From Candidatus Acidianus copahuensis (GTDB lineage: Archaea > Thermoproteota > Thermoprotei_A > Sulfolobales > Sulfolobaceae): a DNA stretch of 42,374 bases. Positions 1-8,238 of this stretch are shown in pieces. Under the pieces are notes generated by a model, which saw only the letters and a program-made list of their open reading frames with translations, was not told where the DNA came from and did no database searches. The number at the start of each line of letters is the position of its first letter. Position 1 is the first letter of the stretch. The DNA is taken from positions 1-42,374 of the forward strand of contig NZ_JFZT01000005.1 of NCBI RefSeq assembly GCF_000632495.1. Direction: 5' to 3'. The position numbers and the translations under genes were made by a program.

Positions 1-510
1 GTTAAGTGGAAGAGGGAGTTAAACGCTATAATAGATACTACCGTAAGGAAAGTTGCTGAATTCTTATACAACAAGGGAGTCTCATTAATTAAGGTTGGTT
101 ATCCAAAGAACATAAGTCAGAAAAAGGGTAACTTTCTAGTTGTTAACGTCTGGTCTTATAAACAAGTTATGGAAAAGTTGAGGGATGTTGCTGAAGAACA
201 CGGAATAACTGTTAAGTTTGTTAACGAGTCGTATACCTCGACCACTTGTCCCATCCACGGCAATGGATGCGGGAAAAGAGTTTCAAGGGGGTTGTTTAAG
301 TGTACAACATCTAACAAAGTATTTAACGCAGACCTAGTTGGTGCGTTTAACATATCCATAATCCCGAGTCCCAATGATGGTGGGATCACCAGAGGGATAG
401 GGATAAGCTGGGGTAAGACCACCCCACTGGTCTATACGTGGACGAGAGGATCGGGGCTAGTAGCTAGCTATGATTCTATGAGGGTGAAACGTATGAATCA
501 AAACCTATGA
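1..510 (+). CDS. tnpB: TnpB (IS200/IS605, IS1341 type), C-terminal part
   Basis: The frame is open from the left edge, so only about 169 C-terminal residues are visible. TnpB is the RNA-guided nuclease carried by IS605-type elements. The residues VNESYTSTTCPIHGNGC, a later FKC and NADLVGAFNI match the zinc-finger insert followed by the last RuvC block, whose Asp lies in NADLVGAFNI. The second zinc-ligand pair looks incomplete (FKCTTSNK rather than CxxC). The tail is basic and rich in Thr and Ser. The stop is followed within 20 bp by the hairpin typical of the right end of these elements. Codons are undamaged here, unlike the other tnpB copies of this window, so this may be the youngest copy. 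Whether the N-terminal half is intact lies outside the window. Family assignment is firm; activity is unknown. Confidence 0.85.
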   Translation, partial: VKWKRELNAIIDTTVRKVAEFLYNKGVSLIKVGYPKNISQKKGNFLVVNVWSYKQVMEKLRDVAEEHGITVKFVNESYTSTTCPIHGNGCGKRVSRGLFKCTTSNKVFNADLVGAFNISIIPSPNDGGITRGIGISWGKTTPLVYTWTRGSGLVASYDSMRVKRMNQNL

Positions 511-517
511 ACCGCTC

Positions 518-556
<39 letters not shown>

Positions 557-663
557 GTTATATGTTAAAAGGTTTTTAAACCATTGCAAACATTCATTGG
601 AATTTCATGTTATTTCGTTCTTAACAGTATATATTGAAGAAAAAAGTAATGGATCTTAACGGT

Positions 664-975
664 TTAAGGATCCCAATATTTCCCTGCTCTCTCCTTTAAC
701 TTTAGTGTGATTTCCAAAATTTTCCTATACTCCCTTTTCTCAAGTATTTTCCCTACAACGTCTACGTCAACTGTCATGTATTCATGGACTGTGATATTCC
801 TAAACCCTATGACAGAGTTTATAAACCTCTCTTCGTTCTCGTCTAATAACCCTTTTTCTCTGAGCTTTCTAACAGTGTCCTCATATCCTTCACTTGGCAG
901 ACCTATGTTAGCTAATAGCCTTTGGCATAGGTTAATGAGTGCTTGAGCTTGTAACTGAAGTACATGGAGTACTGC
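664..975 (-). pseudogene. hepT: HepT-like HEPN (DUF86) toxin, N-terminus missing
   Basis: Read leftwards this gives about 103 open codons ending at TAA (664-666). The segment RNITVHEYMTVD carries the RNxxxH signature of HEPN ribonucleases of the HepT/DUF86 family, toxins usually paired with an MNT nucleotidyltransferase antitoxin. Before it lies a helix, LQLQAQALINLCQRLL, that also fits the family. An in-frame TAG (976-978) precedes the first codon and there is no start codon upstream of the catalytic motif. Upstream DNA instead reads as an MFS relic, so the N-terminus was lost in a rearrangement. No MNT partner is visible. The family call is good; expression is unlikely. Confidence 0.7.
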
Positions 976-1250
976 CTATTAACCTACCTAAGAAAAGGGT
1001 CAAGTTAGTACCAGTAGCCATAACATCTATTGGATACACTTCTCCCATCCATATCCCAAAGTAAGCAAAAAAGAAGAGCTAAGCATTAACAATGATAAAA
1101 CATAAAAAACTGGGTAAGACAGCAAGCTAACTTAACTAACTGAGTATAACGTGAGGAAAAGAACTGGAGATACTACCCCAAGAACTGTAAAAGCAATAGT
1201 AGTACTCTTCCTAACCTGTCAGATATTCTACCAGCTATAGTATTTTAATA
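976..1250 (-). pseudogene. Relic of an MFS transporter
   Basis: Short stretches in several minus-strand frames spell MFS signatures: TIAGRISDRLGR (loop 2-3 motif A) near 1200-1245, and WMGEVYPIDVMATGTNLTLF near 1000-1060, which resembles the C-terminal half of sugar or organic-acid porters. Stops and frameshifts separate them, and much of the gene between and around them is gone. The relic runs directly into the HepT fragment. It is not functional. Confidence 0.5.
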
Positions 1251-1377
1251 GAGCTTCAAAATTATTTCCATGTAGTCTTTCTATCATCTCGCCTACAACT
1301 TCACTAAATGATCTATCTCTCTTAATTTTCTTTAACTTCTCGTACACTTCATCAGATACCATAATTTGCTTAGTCAT
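1228..1377 (-). CDS. VapB-type antitoxin (DUF217-like), possibly truncated
   Basis: I start this 49-residue protein at the ATG 1375-1377 because MTKQIMVSDEVYEKLKK is the usual opening of Sulfolobales VapB/DUF217 antitoxins (ribbon-helix-helix type), followed by the second helix SFSEVVGEMIERL. An upstream in-frame ATG at 1428 would add 17 residues of no likely domain. A TATA-like run (TTATATATATAA) lies 10-25 bp upstream. The C-terminus (NNFEALLKYYSW) is short for the family and overlaps the MFS relic, so the toxin-binding tail may have been cut off. No VapC follows. It would bind DNA and neutralise a PIN-domain RNase; here it looks like an orphan. Confidence 0.55.
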   Translation of the reverse strand: MTKQIMVSDEVYEKLKKIKRDRSFSEVVGEMIERLHGNNFEALLKYYSW

Positions 1378-1428
1378 ATGTACACAGTATTTATATATAT
1401 AACCTATATCTTTAAGGTAGAAGGCCAA

Positions 1429-2388
1429 TATGGTACAATTCCCTTATGAGAACATGTAAATTGAAATTAATAAATTCCTCTATATATCTTTTAACTGCTT
1501 TGATAGAACTACTTATACAGGTATCTAGTATTTTTAATTAATTTAGCAAGGTTAATAAACTGTTTGTCCACAGTGTCTCCAAAGATAAACTGAACTATTA
1601 TAGCAGTAATTTATGTCCTTCATTAAGGTATTTATGAATAATTGACGACATTGTATGTGACCAACTATTTCATCTCTTTGAGATAGATTGCATAAATTCA
1701 TTGCAGATTGTAAAGAATATTCTCTTATCTATCTTGTTATTATCTCTTTTGTTGACCTTAATGTAAAATGTTTATCCATGTTTGTTAGCTTGTGTTTTAC
1801 TATCCTAAACGCTCGTTCCACCACATTTCCTGAATTTCTCGTGTTTGTTAGGTACTCCTTGCCAGCATGCTGTACCATGATTCCTTGTCTTGTATGTATA
1901 GTATGTCTTCCCCTAGTTGGTCTATTATCTTATACATGTTCATACCAATCCTCCTACTTGTTATGCAGAAGCTTACCACTTTCTTTGTATATAAATCTAT
2001 ATTGCCCATAAGTTGTAGTATTTTTATTCATGTGGAGTATTTTTGTCTCGTTTATTATAACCCTCTTTGGTTTTTGCAATTCTTTGAAGTATTTCTCTAT
2101 CTTTCTGAAGTAGTGCCATGCTGTACTATGCGGTTAGTTTTTAAACCGAGAGCCCAAGATAACGCTAGAGATGTAGCTAAAGTCATAAAGTGTGTGAAAA
2201 CGCGAGAAGCATTTATTTCCCTTAAAACCCTTAGCATAACCTGGTCAAGAGATCAAGTTCATCTTTCCTGATTTATATCCCAAAGTATTACTCCCCTTGA
2301 ACATTAAAACGTTAAAAGCATCAAAAATCTGATAAATATTATACAAAAAAGTTGTTGGATACACATTATAAGTACAAATAGCATGAAT
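1429..2388. other. Long stretch without an intact gene
   Basis: Apart from the IS6-like relic at 1690-2265 I see only AT-rich sequence. The bases between 1429 and 1690 and between 2270 and 2388 carry no coding signal that I can recognise. Confidence 0.5.
1690..2265 (-). pseudogene. Degenerate IS6-like DDE transposase
   Basis: Minus-strand frames give, in order, PHSTAWHYFRKIEKYFKEL, RVIINETKILHMN (a decayed strand around the first catalytic Asp), a Gly-Lys-rich strand, WYSMLA, then WQGVPNKHEKF and VVERAFRIVKHKLTNMDKHF. The order matches IS6/IS240-type DDE transposases (VERxFRxxKxR near the third catalytic residue). The frame is broken by several stops and shifts. A second relic with the closely similar FRIVKHRLASMKKYF lies at 37096-37282. 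The two plus-strand open frames across this region are shadows. Confidence 0.6.
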
Positions 2389-3681
2389 TTAAGACATTTT
2401 ACCTCTAAACCACATATCTAACTTCTTCAAGTCAACTAACTCTACATCCTCTTCATCAACCTCTTTGCTAAAGTTCTTAGCGAAAATTAGGTACTTCTTC
2501 ACACTCAAGTTCAAACTAAGGACTTTTTCTTTCAGTTTATACAAAACAACGTTCGCGTTTACGTCCTCTCTCCACTTACATTCCCCTACAATGTTTTCAC
2601 TCAAAATATCTATCTCTACATTCTTGTGCCAGTACCTACCCACCTTCCTCTCGTTGTATCTGTCCCTTACGTATTCCCTACACACTTGTTCAAATATTGA
2701 ACTTAAGTAGTAGTTATACTCTTCTTCAGTAATCTCATATTTACCTTCCTCAATAAGGCTTAGGTTAGGATAAATAAACGTGAACCAGAACCTAACAAAG
2801 TTGTCAATTATGACATATCTACCCTTTTTAGACCTTATTCCCTCAAGGGAAGGAACTTCCCTCTTCACTATTCCTATATTTTCCAGTTTCTTCACGTAAG
2901 AGGAAATATCTCCACCCACCTTCACAAAGTCCTTTATCTCCTTCAGCGTGTTCTTACCTAGTGCAATGGCTAGCAATATTTCCTTGTATGTGGATATGTC
3001 CTTAAACTCATACCTCAGGAGGAAGTCTACTTCGTCTTTGATAAAACTGTCTACCTTTTTTAGTTCACTGTTTACCCAATTTAAGAACGGAGTCTTTACC
3101 TTAACTATATAGTAGGGAATACCACCAGCAAAGCCATAGACCCTTATAGCCTCGTCCACACTTAGTCCTAGGTTACTTAGTGCTTTAAATGGTAGTTCTC
3201 TTACCTTCAGTGATGATGTCCTCCTACCGTATAGTGGGCTCTTATATGACATTACGTCAGTCATGACTGAGATTGAAGAACCAATAAGTATCAACTTAGT
3301 CCTAGTGTTTCTCAGAGTATCAACAATTTTCTGGAAGGTAGAGAGGATGCTTTTATCCTCAGATACCATGTAAGGGAACTCGTCTATTACTATCACCTTG
3401 TCCTTTAGCGCGTGGAAGATCGCTTCCCAATCTTCTTTTACGTACTTTAACTCCGGGTACTTTAACTCAGCTGTCTGTTTGAACTTATATAAGTTGTTCT
3501 TTTCAGTAGCTAAATAATACACGTGTTCAGTCTGCTCCAGTACCCTCAGTACGGTTAAAGTTTTTCCTGTCCTTCTCCTACCGTAGACTATTATTAATTC
3601 AAAGTTAGGTGAGTTTACTCTCCCCCTTATCGCTTCAACTTCTTTTTCCCTATCCAAAAATATCATATTCATGAATATCAT
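2389..3681 (-). CDS. Archaeal AAA ATPase with C-terminal DUF234 nuclease-like domain
   Basis: About 430 residues. Walker A is GRRRTGKT (about residues 34-41) and Walker B is VIVIDEFPY (D100, E101). ILIGSS further on is the sensor-like strand of this archaeal ATPase_2 family. A winged-helix stretch lies around residues 240-280. The C-terminal part has EIDILSENIVGECKW, an ExD...ExK pattern of the PD-(D/E)XK fold found in DUF234. Such ATPases are abundant in Sulfolobales, often near mobile DNA; their role is not established. The start is uncertain: ATGs at 3681, 3672 and 3666 are all in frame. The TATA-like TTTAAAT at 3695-3701 favours 3672 as a leaderless start. The gene stands alone between two decayed regions. 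Confidence 0.8.
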   Translation of the reverse strand: MIFMNMIFLDREKEVEAIRGRVNSPNFELIIVYGRRRTGKTLTVLRVLEQTEHVYYLATEKNNLYKFKQTAELKYPELKYVKEDWEAIFHALKDKVIVIDEFPYMVSEDKSILSTFQKIVDTLRNTRTKLILIGSSISVMTDVMSYKSPLYGRRTSSLKVRELPFKALSNLGLSVDEAIRVYGFAGGIPYYIVKVKTPFLNWVNSELKKVDSFIKDEVDFLLRYEFKDISTYKEILLAIALGKNTLKEIKDFVKVGGDISSYVKKLENIGIVKREVPSLEGIRSKKGRYVIIDNFVRFWFTFIYPNLSLIEEGKYEITEEEYNYYLSSIFEQVCREYVRDRYNERKVGRYWHKNVEIDILSENIVGECKWREDVNANVVLYKLKEKVLSLNLSVKKYLIFAKNFSKEVDEEDVELVDLKKLDMWFRGKMS

Positions 3682-3696
3682 ATTTTGAAATATGAT
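3677..3696. promoter_or_regulatory. Inverted repeat over the ATPase gene start
   Basis: ATCATATT (3677-3684) and AATATGAT (3689-3696) form a perfect 8-bp inverted repeat with a 4-bp spacer. It sits between the TATA-like box and the candidate start codons of the leftward ATPase gene, where a bound repressor would block initiation. A third half-site, ATCATATT, occurs at 3662-3669. Function as an operator is inference. Confidence 0.4.
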
Positions 3697-3702
3697 TTAA
3701 AG

Positions 3703-5587
3703 ATTACTGTGACAGTCTGCGCATTGATAGCGCCGTTAAACGCTGATAAACTCTATACTAACTCTCTCTTAGGTGATAGCCTTTTTGGAAGATGGAATTG
3801 GATAACGTAAACGCTCCCATTAACAGCCTGGCGTGCCTGTTGAGCCTGAGTAGATGATTCCTTAGTGAAAAGTGAAGGGAATAATTGGATTAATATAGTT
3901 AAAAGGGTGTGATTGCGTAATTTATCTCTCCTCTGGAGTTTATTCTTAACGCTTTTTCCTAAACGATATCACTATACGCCTCGTAACCGTAAAAGATATA
4001 TACTCATTAAGATTGTGCTTCAATGAATGGATACCTTAATATAAATTAGGCTCATCGCGATAAAAGTTATTGGTACACTGAGAAAGTTAACCTTAGATAT
4101 TTATCAGTATACTGATAAATAATAAGATGAAATAGAAAGGTCTTTAACCGAAACCAAACAGAGCATTCAGCGACAATTAAGTTAACCTACTTAATGTAAT
4201 TGACCTAGTTTCGTTTGGAAAGGCTACGAACAAAGAGAGTGTTAATAGATAGTTTTCGAAAGCATTAAGGTAACTAGTAAATTATAAGTTACTTAATAAA
4301 ATAATAAAATTGTCTTAAAGATAGTCAAAATTCCCAAAAACTAATGAGCGCAAATAAATGTAGTTCCTTCCATAAAATGAAGTGAGAGTTAACATTTAAT
4401 TTATTGTCACATCAAAAGTAAATCCTCACAAAGCAAAAGAGAAGTAAAACATTATCGGATATTTAATCTCTAATGAAATTACAGATATTATTTTGATCAA
4501 GTACTTAATTTTAATATCCGCTCATAAAAAGAGTCATAGAATGAACTATGCCTAAAAGCGAAAAGAGATAACAGGAAATCTCCAAAACTGATTGATAAAT
4601 TATACAAAAATTTACCTAATATAGATGGTAGTGTAAAAGTAATTGTATATAATTCTAGACATAAAAACCGCTAAAAAGTATTAAAATCTACTTTCCATTC
4701 CCTTGCAAGTAGTTTTCTTCCTCAATTAAACAATTTAAACTACTGTATATGCTATCCCGTGTGTATCCATAGCTATCTCAAATCTTCAATATCTATGGTA
4801 CAATAATAACATAGTAACTTCTATCCAAGAGAGAAAAACCATACTTAATATTAAAGCCCTAAAGAAAGGTGAGAGAATGCCTTATGATAATAGCTGTTAA
4901 TTTAAAGGAAATAATCCAGAGATGAGGATTAAAAATAGATAATTCCGCTAGTGATATTAAGGTTTTCCTGGTGTTAACAATATAAAGTTTAACGTTAATC
5001 TTGACTGACTCATCTCTAGGACCTATTGTTAGAGGAGGTCTGAACACAGATAACATGGGGTTTAGACTTTATAGACATTTATTATATGCTCATAAGGCCT
5101 TGATCTTCAAGGCATTCTGATCAACAACTGTCACACTTCGTATTGTTGAGATAATCCCTCCCATAACCTTAAATGTCTTTCTAGGCTAAGGGAGGAACAT
5201 GCATGTCGTTAACTCTCATTCTTTTTGTTTTTCCTAATTTAGAACTACCTTACCTATACTAAGACTCATATTACTATTGTTTTATTATATGAGTATTTTG
5301 AAAATAGTTGCGTAGAAATGTTACAGTTTAAGCGAAACTTTTATTAGCGGAAGACAAAGATGAAGTTCTAGTAGTAACACCTAATTTTTGTACGCTATAA
5401 TGATGAAATAGGGATATTGAAAGCTATACAATGTATGGTATTTTAACGTTAGCATATAAATAAGATAAAGGAAAAGAGGTTGAGGAAAGATATTTCTGTT
5501 GTCGAGAACTTGCTGAATGCTTTGAGTGAAATGAGGAGAAAGATAGCCCATAATAAGCTTTAAATACAGAAAACCTTAAGTCTTCCC
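3703..5587. other. 1.9-kb gene-poor region
   Basis: All six frames are densely interrupted. I recognise no family with confidence. Two stretches have coding character: a minus-strand segment at about 3780-3880 (LLRLNRHARLLMGAF and similar), and a plus-strand tail ending at TAA 5561-5563 that reads DISVVENLLNALSEMRRKIA, a helical fragment without a start codon. A minus-strand open frame at 4859-5056 has no family resemblance that I can see. The region looks like accumulated debris. Confidence 0.45.
4098..4121. repeat. Perfect 24-bp palindrome
   Basis: The half TATTTATCAGTA (4098-4109) is followed without spacer by its exact reverse complement (4110-4121). It lies in the gene-poor region, 0.4 kb from the nearest gene start on the left and 1.5 kb from the one on the right. 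It could be a regulator site or an end of a lost element. The sequence alone does not decide. Confidence 0.7.
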
Positions 5588-6526
5588 ATGCAAGAGTATT
5601 GCATATATGGAACTGTCTATAACAATAACGACACGCTGGAGGAAAGTATTAAGAGTTTCTGGAGACCTGATTCCACAATAGTGATAACGGACAATTTTTC
5701 AACTGACGGTACGTGGGAGAAATTAAAAGAAATTAGTAAGGAGTTCAACTTACTCCTTTTGCAATACAAATCAAATAGGGGACAAGGGAGAAATTACTCC
5801 TTAAAACACTGCCCAGACAGGAGTTTGACTGCTTACGTCGACCTAGATACTAGATATAATGAGGCCTTTCATGGGCTTTTAGAATGGGCTCCAAGAGATA
5901 AGGTAACTCATACTTACACATTCTTTGGAATAAGGAAGGAGGAATTCATGAAGAGAGGTGGATGGAGTACAATAAATGTAAGTGAAGACGTAGAGGCCGT
6001 CTCTAGGATAGGGTTTGACTACTTCGTTCCAGTGATCGTAAAGGAAAACCTGTTTAGGGGAAAGGGGAGAGAGAAGAGGTATAGCAAAGGGATTAAGTAT
6101 CTTGTAAGGCGTTTCAACAACATAGTTGATGGGATAAGGGGTGACGGGTTTTATTGGAAAGATATATCAGTTTATTACGAGAATAAAAAGTATGTAGTGC
6201 TTCCATTCTATATTATAGCTAGAATTAAGGGAATATATAGGTACCATGACTGCGCTGCTAAGATATGGATTATTAAAGAGTCAATTAAAAAACTAGTAGA
6301 CCCTAAGGAAATAGATCTTGACGACTCCTTTTTCTTATTTTCAATCTCAACTATCGAGCACTCAGTGGTTAAGGTTGACGAAATCTTGCAAGAGAAATTC
6401 GGTAGCTTGATAAAGTTTTCATGCAACGACAGGCTAATTAGATATGTTAAAAATAATGAAGGACTGAAAAGGGCTTTACTATCATCTAACTTAAAAGATG
6501 TGGAGTGCAAAGAAATAAAGGAGTAA
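5588..6526 (+). CDS. Family 2 glycosyltransferase
   Basis: 312 residues with a GT-A fold at the N-terminus. GTVYNNNDTLEESIKSF is the first strand and helix. VITDNFSTDGTWEKL is the nucleotide-sugar loop (usually DDGSTDGT), RGQGRNYSL is the next helix, and YVDLDTRYN holds the DxD metal site. It should transfer a sugar from a nucleotide-sugar to a surface glycan or lipid on the cytoplasmic side of the membrane. I see no clear membrane segment, and the C-terminal half has no domain I recognise. TTTAAATAC at 5561-5569 lies about 25 bp before the ATG, which fits a leaderless transcript. It is not in an operon. The dTDP-rhamnose genes 13 kb away could supply its donor, but nothing here proves that. 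Confidence 0.8.
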   Translation: MQEYCIYGTVYNNNDTLEESIKSFWRPDSTIVITDNFSTDGTWEKLKEISKEFNLLLLQYKSNRGQGRNYSLKHCPDRSLTAYVDLDTRYNEAFHGLLEWAPRDKVTHTYTFFGIRKEEFMKRGGWSTINVSEDVEAVSRIGFDYFVPVIVKENLFRGKGREKRYSKGIKYLVRRFNNIVDGIRGDGFYWKDISVYYENKKYVVLPFYIIARIKGIYRYHDCAAKIWIIKESIKKLVDPKEIDLDDSFFLFSISTIEHSVVKVDEILQEKFGSLIKFSCNDRLIRYVKNNEGLKRALLSSNLKDVECKEIKE

Positions 6527-6608
6527 TTCGCTGTTGACTCTCTAGATTTTCTCATCAACGTGGAAAAACTCACACTGAGGGAGTTATTTGCTCATGTGTT
6601 GGCAGTAA

Positions 6609-7235
6609 TTAAATATTCTCATCTATACCTTCAACTAATTTACCGTTAGAAACACTGTAGACTTTTACTCCCTCTAATAGTTTGGGTATTCGTAAGTCAT
6701 GTGTCACAATAATTCCTTCCTTTACTCTTCCCTTTATTAATTCCAGTACCTTGTTCCTCCTTTTTACATCTACGTTCTCAAAAGGTTCATCAAGAGTAAC
6801 TATTTTAGGTTCTGTAAAGAGAGTTAATGCTAACCTAACTAATGAATTTTGTCCCGTTGAAAGCCTATAAATTGGTCTCTTTATAACTTTTTTATCTACT
6901 TCAAGGAAATCTACGAGCTTAAGAAATTCATTAGGATCTCCACCCTTAAGTTCTGTATTTATCTTAGCTATTTCCCACGGAGTACTCGCTATTGTGTAAA
7001 CTTCCGGGAGGTTAGTTGAGTACTCTAGTATTCCCCTAGAATTCCTTACCTCTTTCCCTTTTATTTTTATTGAACCCTTATATGGTATTAAGCCAGAAAT
7101 AGCCCTAATTAGCGAAGTCTTACCCGAACCGTTAGGACCCAATAAAATTACTGGAGTGTTGTTTACTACTAGGTTGACGTTGTCTAAGATAGTTAAATCC
7201 CCATATGAAATCGTTACATTCTCTATTTCAAGCAT
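6609..7235 (-). CDS. ABC transporter ATP-binding protein of the divergent peptide-like locus
   Basis: About 208 residues. Walker A is GPNGSGKT, the signature is a weak LSTGQ (RLSTGQNSLVRLAL), Walker B is IVTLDEPF, and the switch His is in IVTHD. I choose the second in-frame ATG (7233-7235): it overlaps the TAA of the permease gene as TAATG, opens the protein with LEIENVTISYG as ABC subunits do, and has GGAGGTG eight bases upstream. The first ATG at 7241 would leave no spacing for that ribosome binding site. It energises the permease encoded just upstream. The pair is an exporter-like system facing the peptide/SagB-like genes across a shared control region. Confidence 0.85.
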   Translation of the reverse strand: MLEIENVTISYGDLTILDNVNLVVNNTPVILLGPNGSGKTSLIRAISGLIPYKGSIKIKGKEVRNSRGILEYSTNLPEVYTIASTPWEIAKINTELKGGDPNEFLKLVDFLEVDKKVIKRPIYRLSTGQNSLVRLALTLFTEPKIVTLDEPFENVDVKRRNKVLELIKGRVKEGIIVTHDLRIPKLLEGVKVYSVSNGKLVEGIDENI

Positions 7236-7999
7236 TACCATACCACCTCCTCTAGCCTTAGCATCTTCATTCTCTTAAATATCAGATTACCCCCTATTGC
7301 CAACAGTGCCGAGAGTACTATTAGTTCTAAGATGTAAGGACTAAGTGTAGCGTTAACAAGTGAGTAAGATATGACGTACTCAGCCCCATATATAGGATAA
7401 TATATGGGATTAATACCGGGTATAAAGCCTGGAATTATGATTAGTATAAATAAAAAATATGAAATTACCTGGGAATACCTTGAAGCCTTGGCTCCAAACT
7501 TAAGTAGTAAAATATTAGTGAATAAGAATACTAGTAAAAACATAAATAAACTAGAGATAGTAATTGAAACTAATAGTGGTAATAGGTTACTTAGTGTTAT
7601 TATTTCAAATGAATTTCCTGTATGTAAAAACACAATTATAGGAAATATAATACCTCCATAAATTAAGGTATAAATCATTCCTGAAATTAGGGCAGCTATG
7701 AAGAGGCTAAGAATGTAGATATACGTTTTGAACTTACTAAACCTTATATAATACGCTAATGAAGAAGACTGATAGATTAATGTGAGACTAAAACCGGCAG
7801 CTACTGCATCTAACATATATAAGATACCTATTCCATACCATATCATTTCAGATGGAGCATAAATATTTTTGACGCTATAGAACCCTAAATAGGTAAAGAC
7901 AGAAATTAACATTAAATCTAGAAGAAGATAAAAAAGAGCAACACTTGATATCGATAATCTTTTTATCATAGATTTTTCAAGTTCCATTTTTCTCATCAT
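7235..7999 (-). CDS. ABC-2-like membrane permease
   Basis: 254 residues with about six hydrophobic segments, beginning SVALFYLLLDLMLISVFTYL and ending with ILELIVLSALLAIGG. This is the pattern of single-chain ABC export permeases. The start is ATG 7999 or 7996. TTTTATAC reversed (8026-8033) lies about 27-34 bp upstream, so the transcript is probably leaderless. The gene is followed by the ATPase with a 1-base stop/start overlap. The 3' gene order, the divergent neighbours and the inverted repeat at 8040-8063 suggest that it exports, or protects against, the product of the rightward genes. Substrate is inference. Confidence 0.75.
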   Translation of the reverse strand: MMRKMELEKSMIKRLSISSVALFYLLLDLMLISVFTYLGFYSVKNIYAPSEMIWYGIGILYMLDAVAAGFSLTLIYQSSSLAYYIRFSKFKTYIYILSLFIAALISGMIYTLIYGGIIFPIIVFLHTGNSFEIITLSNLLPLLVSITISSLFMFLLVFLFTNILLLKFGAKASRYSQVISYFLFILIIIPGFIPGINPIYYPIYGAEYVISYSLVNATLSPYILELIVLSALLAIGGNLIFKRMKMLRLEEVVW

Positions 8000-8039
8000 C
8001 TATTATTAGCAACGTATTTAGAGACTTTTATACTAAATA

Positions 8040-8063
8040 TAAAGTTAAAAGTTTTTAACTTTA
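8040..8063. promoter_or_regulatory. Operator-like inverted repeat between divergent promoters
   Basis: TAAAGTTAAAA (8040-8050) and its exact reverse complement (8053-8063) are separated by GT. The repeat lies directly between the TATA box of the leftward exporter genes (8025-8034, minus) and that of the rightward peptide gene (8071-8077, plus), covering the upstream side of both. A dimeric winged-helix protein such as the one encoded at 9269-9562 could hold both promoters here. The repeat is seen; the regulator pairing is inference. Confidence 0.6.
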
Positions 8064-8064
8064 G

Positions 8065-8077
8065 TCAAGTCTTATTT
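8065..8077 (+). promoter_or_regulatory. TATA box of the peptide/SagB-like genes
   Basis: CTTATTT at 8071-8077 ends 24 bases before the GTG at 8101, the spacing that makes the GTG the first transcribed codon in a leaderless archaeal mRNA. Confidence 0.45.
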
Positions 8078-8100
8078 CTACCTTAACTAATACAAATAGT

Positions 8101-8238
8101 GTGGAGGCACTACATACAAACAAAAAAGGCTTACATGGGGTGCAACATAATATAAATGCAGTAGACGGCTTTTGGATAATAACTGCTTGTTGCTGGAGTG
8201 GAGGCGGTGGATTTGCTTTATCACTCTTCTGGAGTTAG
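8101..8238 (+). CDS. 45-residue peptide, candidate RiPP precursor
   Basis: GTG to TAG, 45 codons. The first 27 residues are polar to mixed (VEALHTNKKGLHGVQHN and so on). The last 18 are TACCWSGGGGFALSLFWS: two adjacent Cys, four Gly in a row, Ser, Trp and Phe. A polar leader followed by a Cys/Ser/Gly-rich core is how precursors of ribosomally made, modified peptides look. The TATA box sits at leaderless distance from the GTG. The last 41 bases overlap the SagB-like gene in another frame, so translation of the two may be coupled. Gene context (SagB-like oxidoreductase, membrane protein, regulator, divergent ABC exporter) supports a modified, exported peptide. No YcaO or other cyclase is present in the window. 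I know of no homologue; being a chance ORF is the main alternative. Confidence 0.5.
   Translation: MEALHTNKKGLHGVQHNINAVDGFWIITACCWSGGGGFALSLFWS

Noticed and set aside
156..422. Minus-strand open frame of 88 codons
   Set aside because: It is the shadow of the tnpB C-terminal frame, which has clear family motifs.
707..946. Plus-strand open frame of 79 codons
   Set aside because: The opposite strand encodes the HepT fragment with the RNxxxH motif; the plus frame has no family character.
1688..2271. Two overlapping plus-strand frames (107 and 134 codons)
   Set aside because: They are the reverse of the IS6-like transposase relic and are rich in Cys, Leu and Tyr in the manner of antisense frames.
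4859..5056. Minus-strand open frame of 65 codons
   Set aside because: It has no promoter or family likeness and lies in a region broken in all other frames. It could be the stump of a secreted protein, but I cannot support that.
3703..5587. Possibility of a CRISPR array or large non-coding RNA in the gene-poor region
   Set aside because: I found no regularly spaced repeats, no tRNA-like folds and no long GC-rich segment, which structured RNAs of hyperthermophiles usually show.
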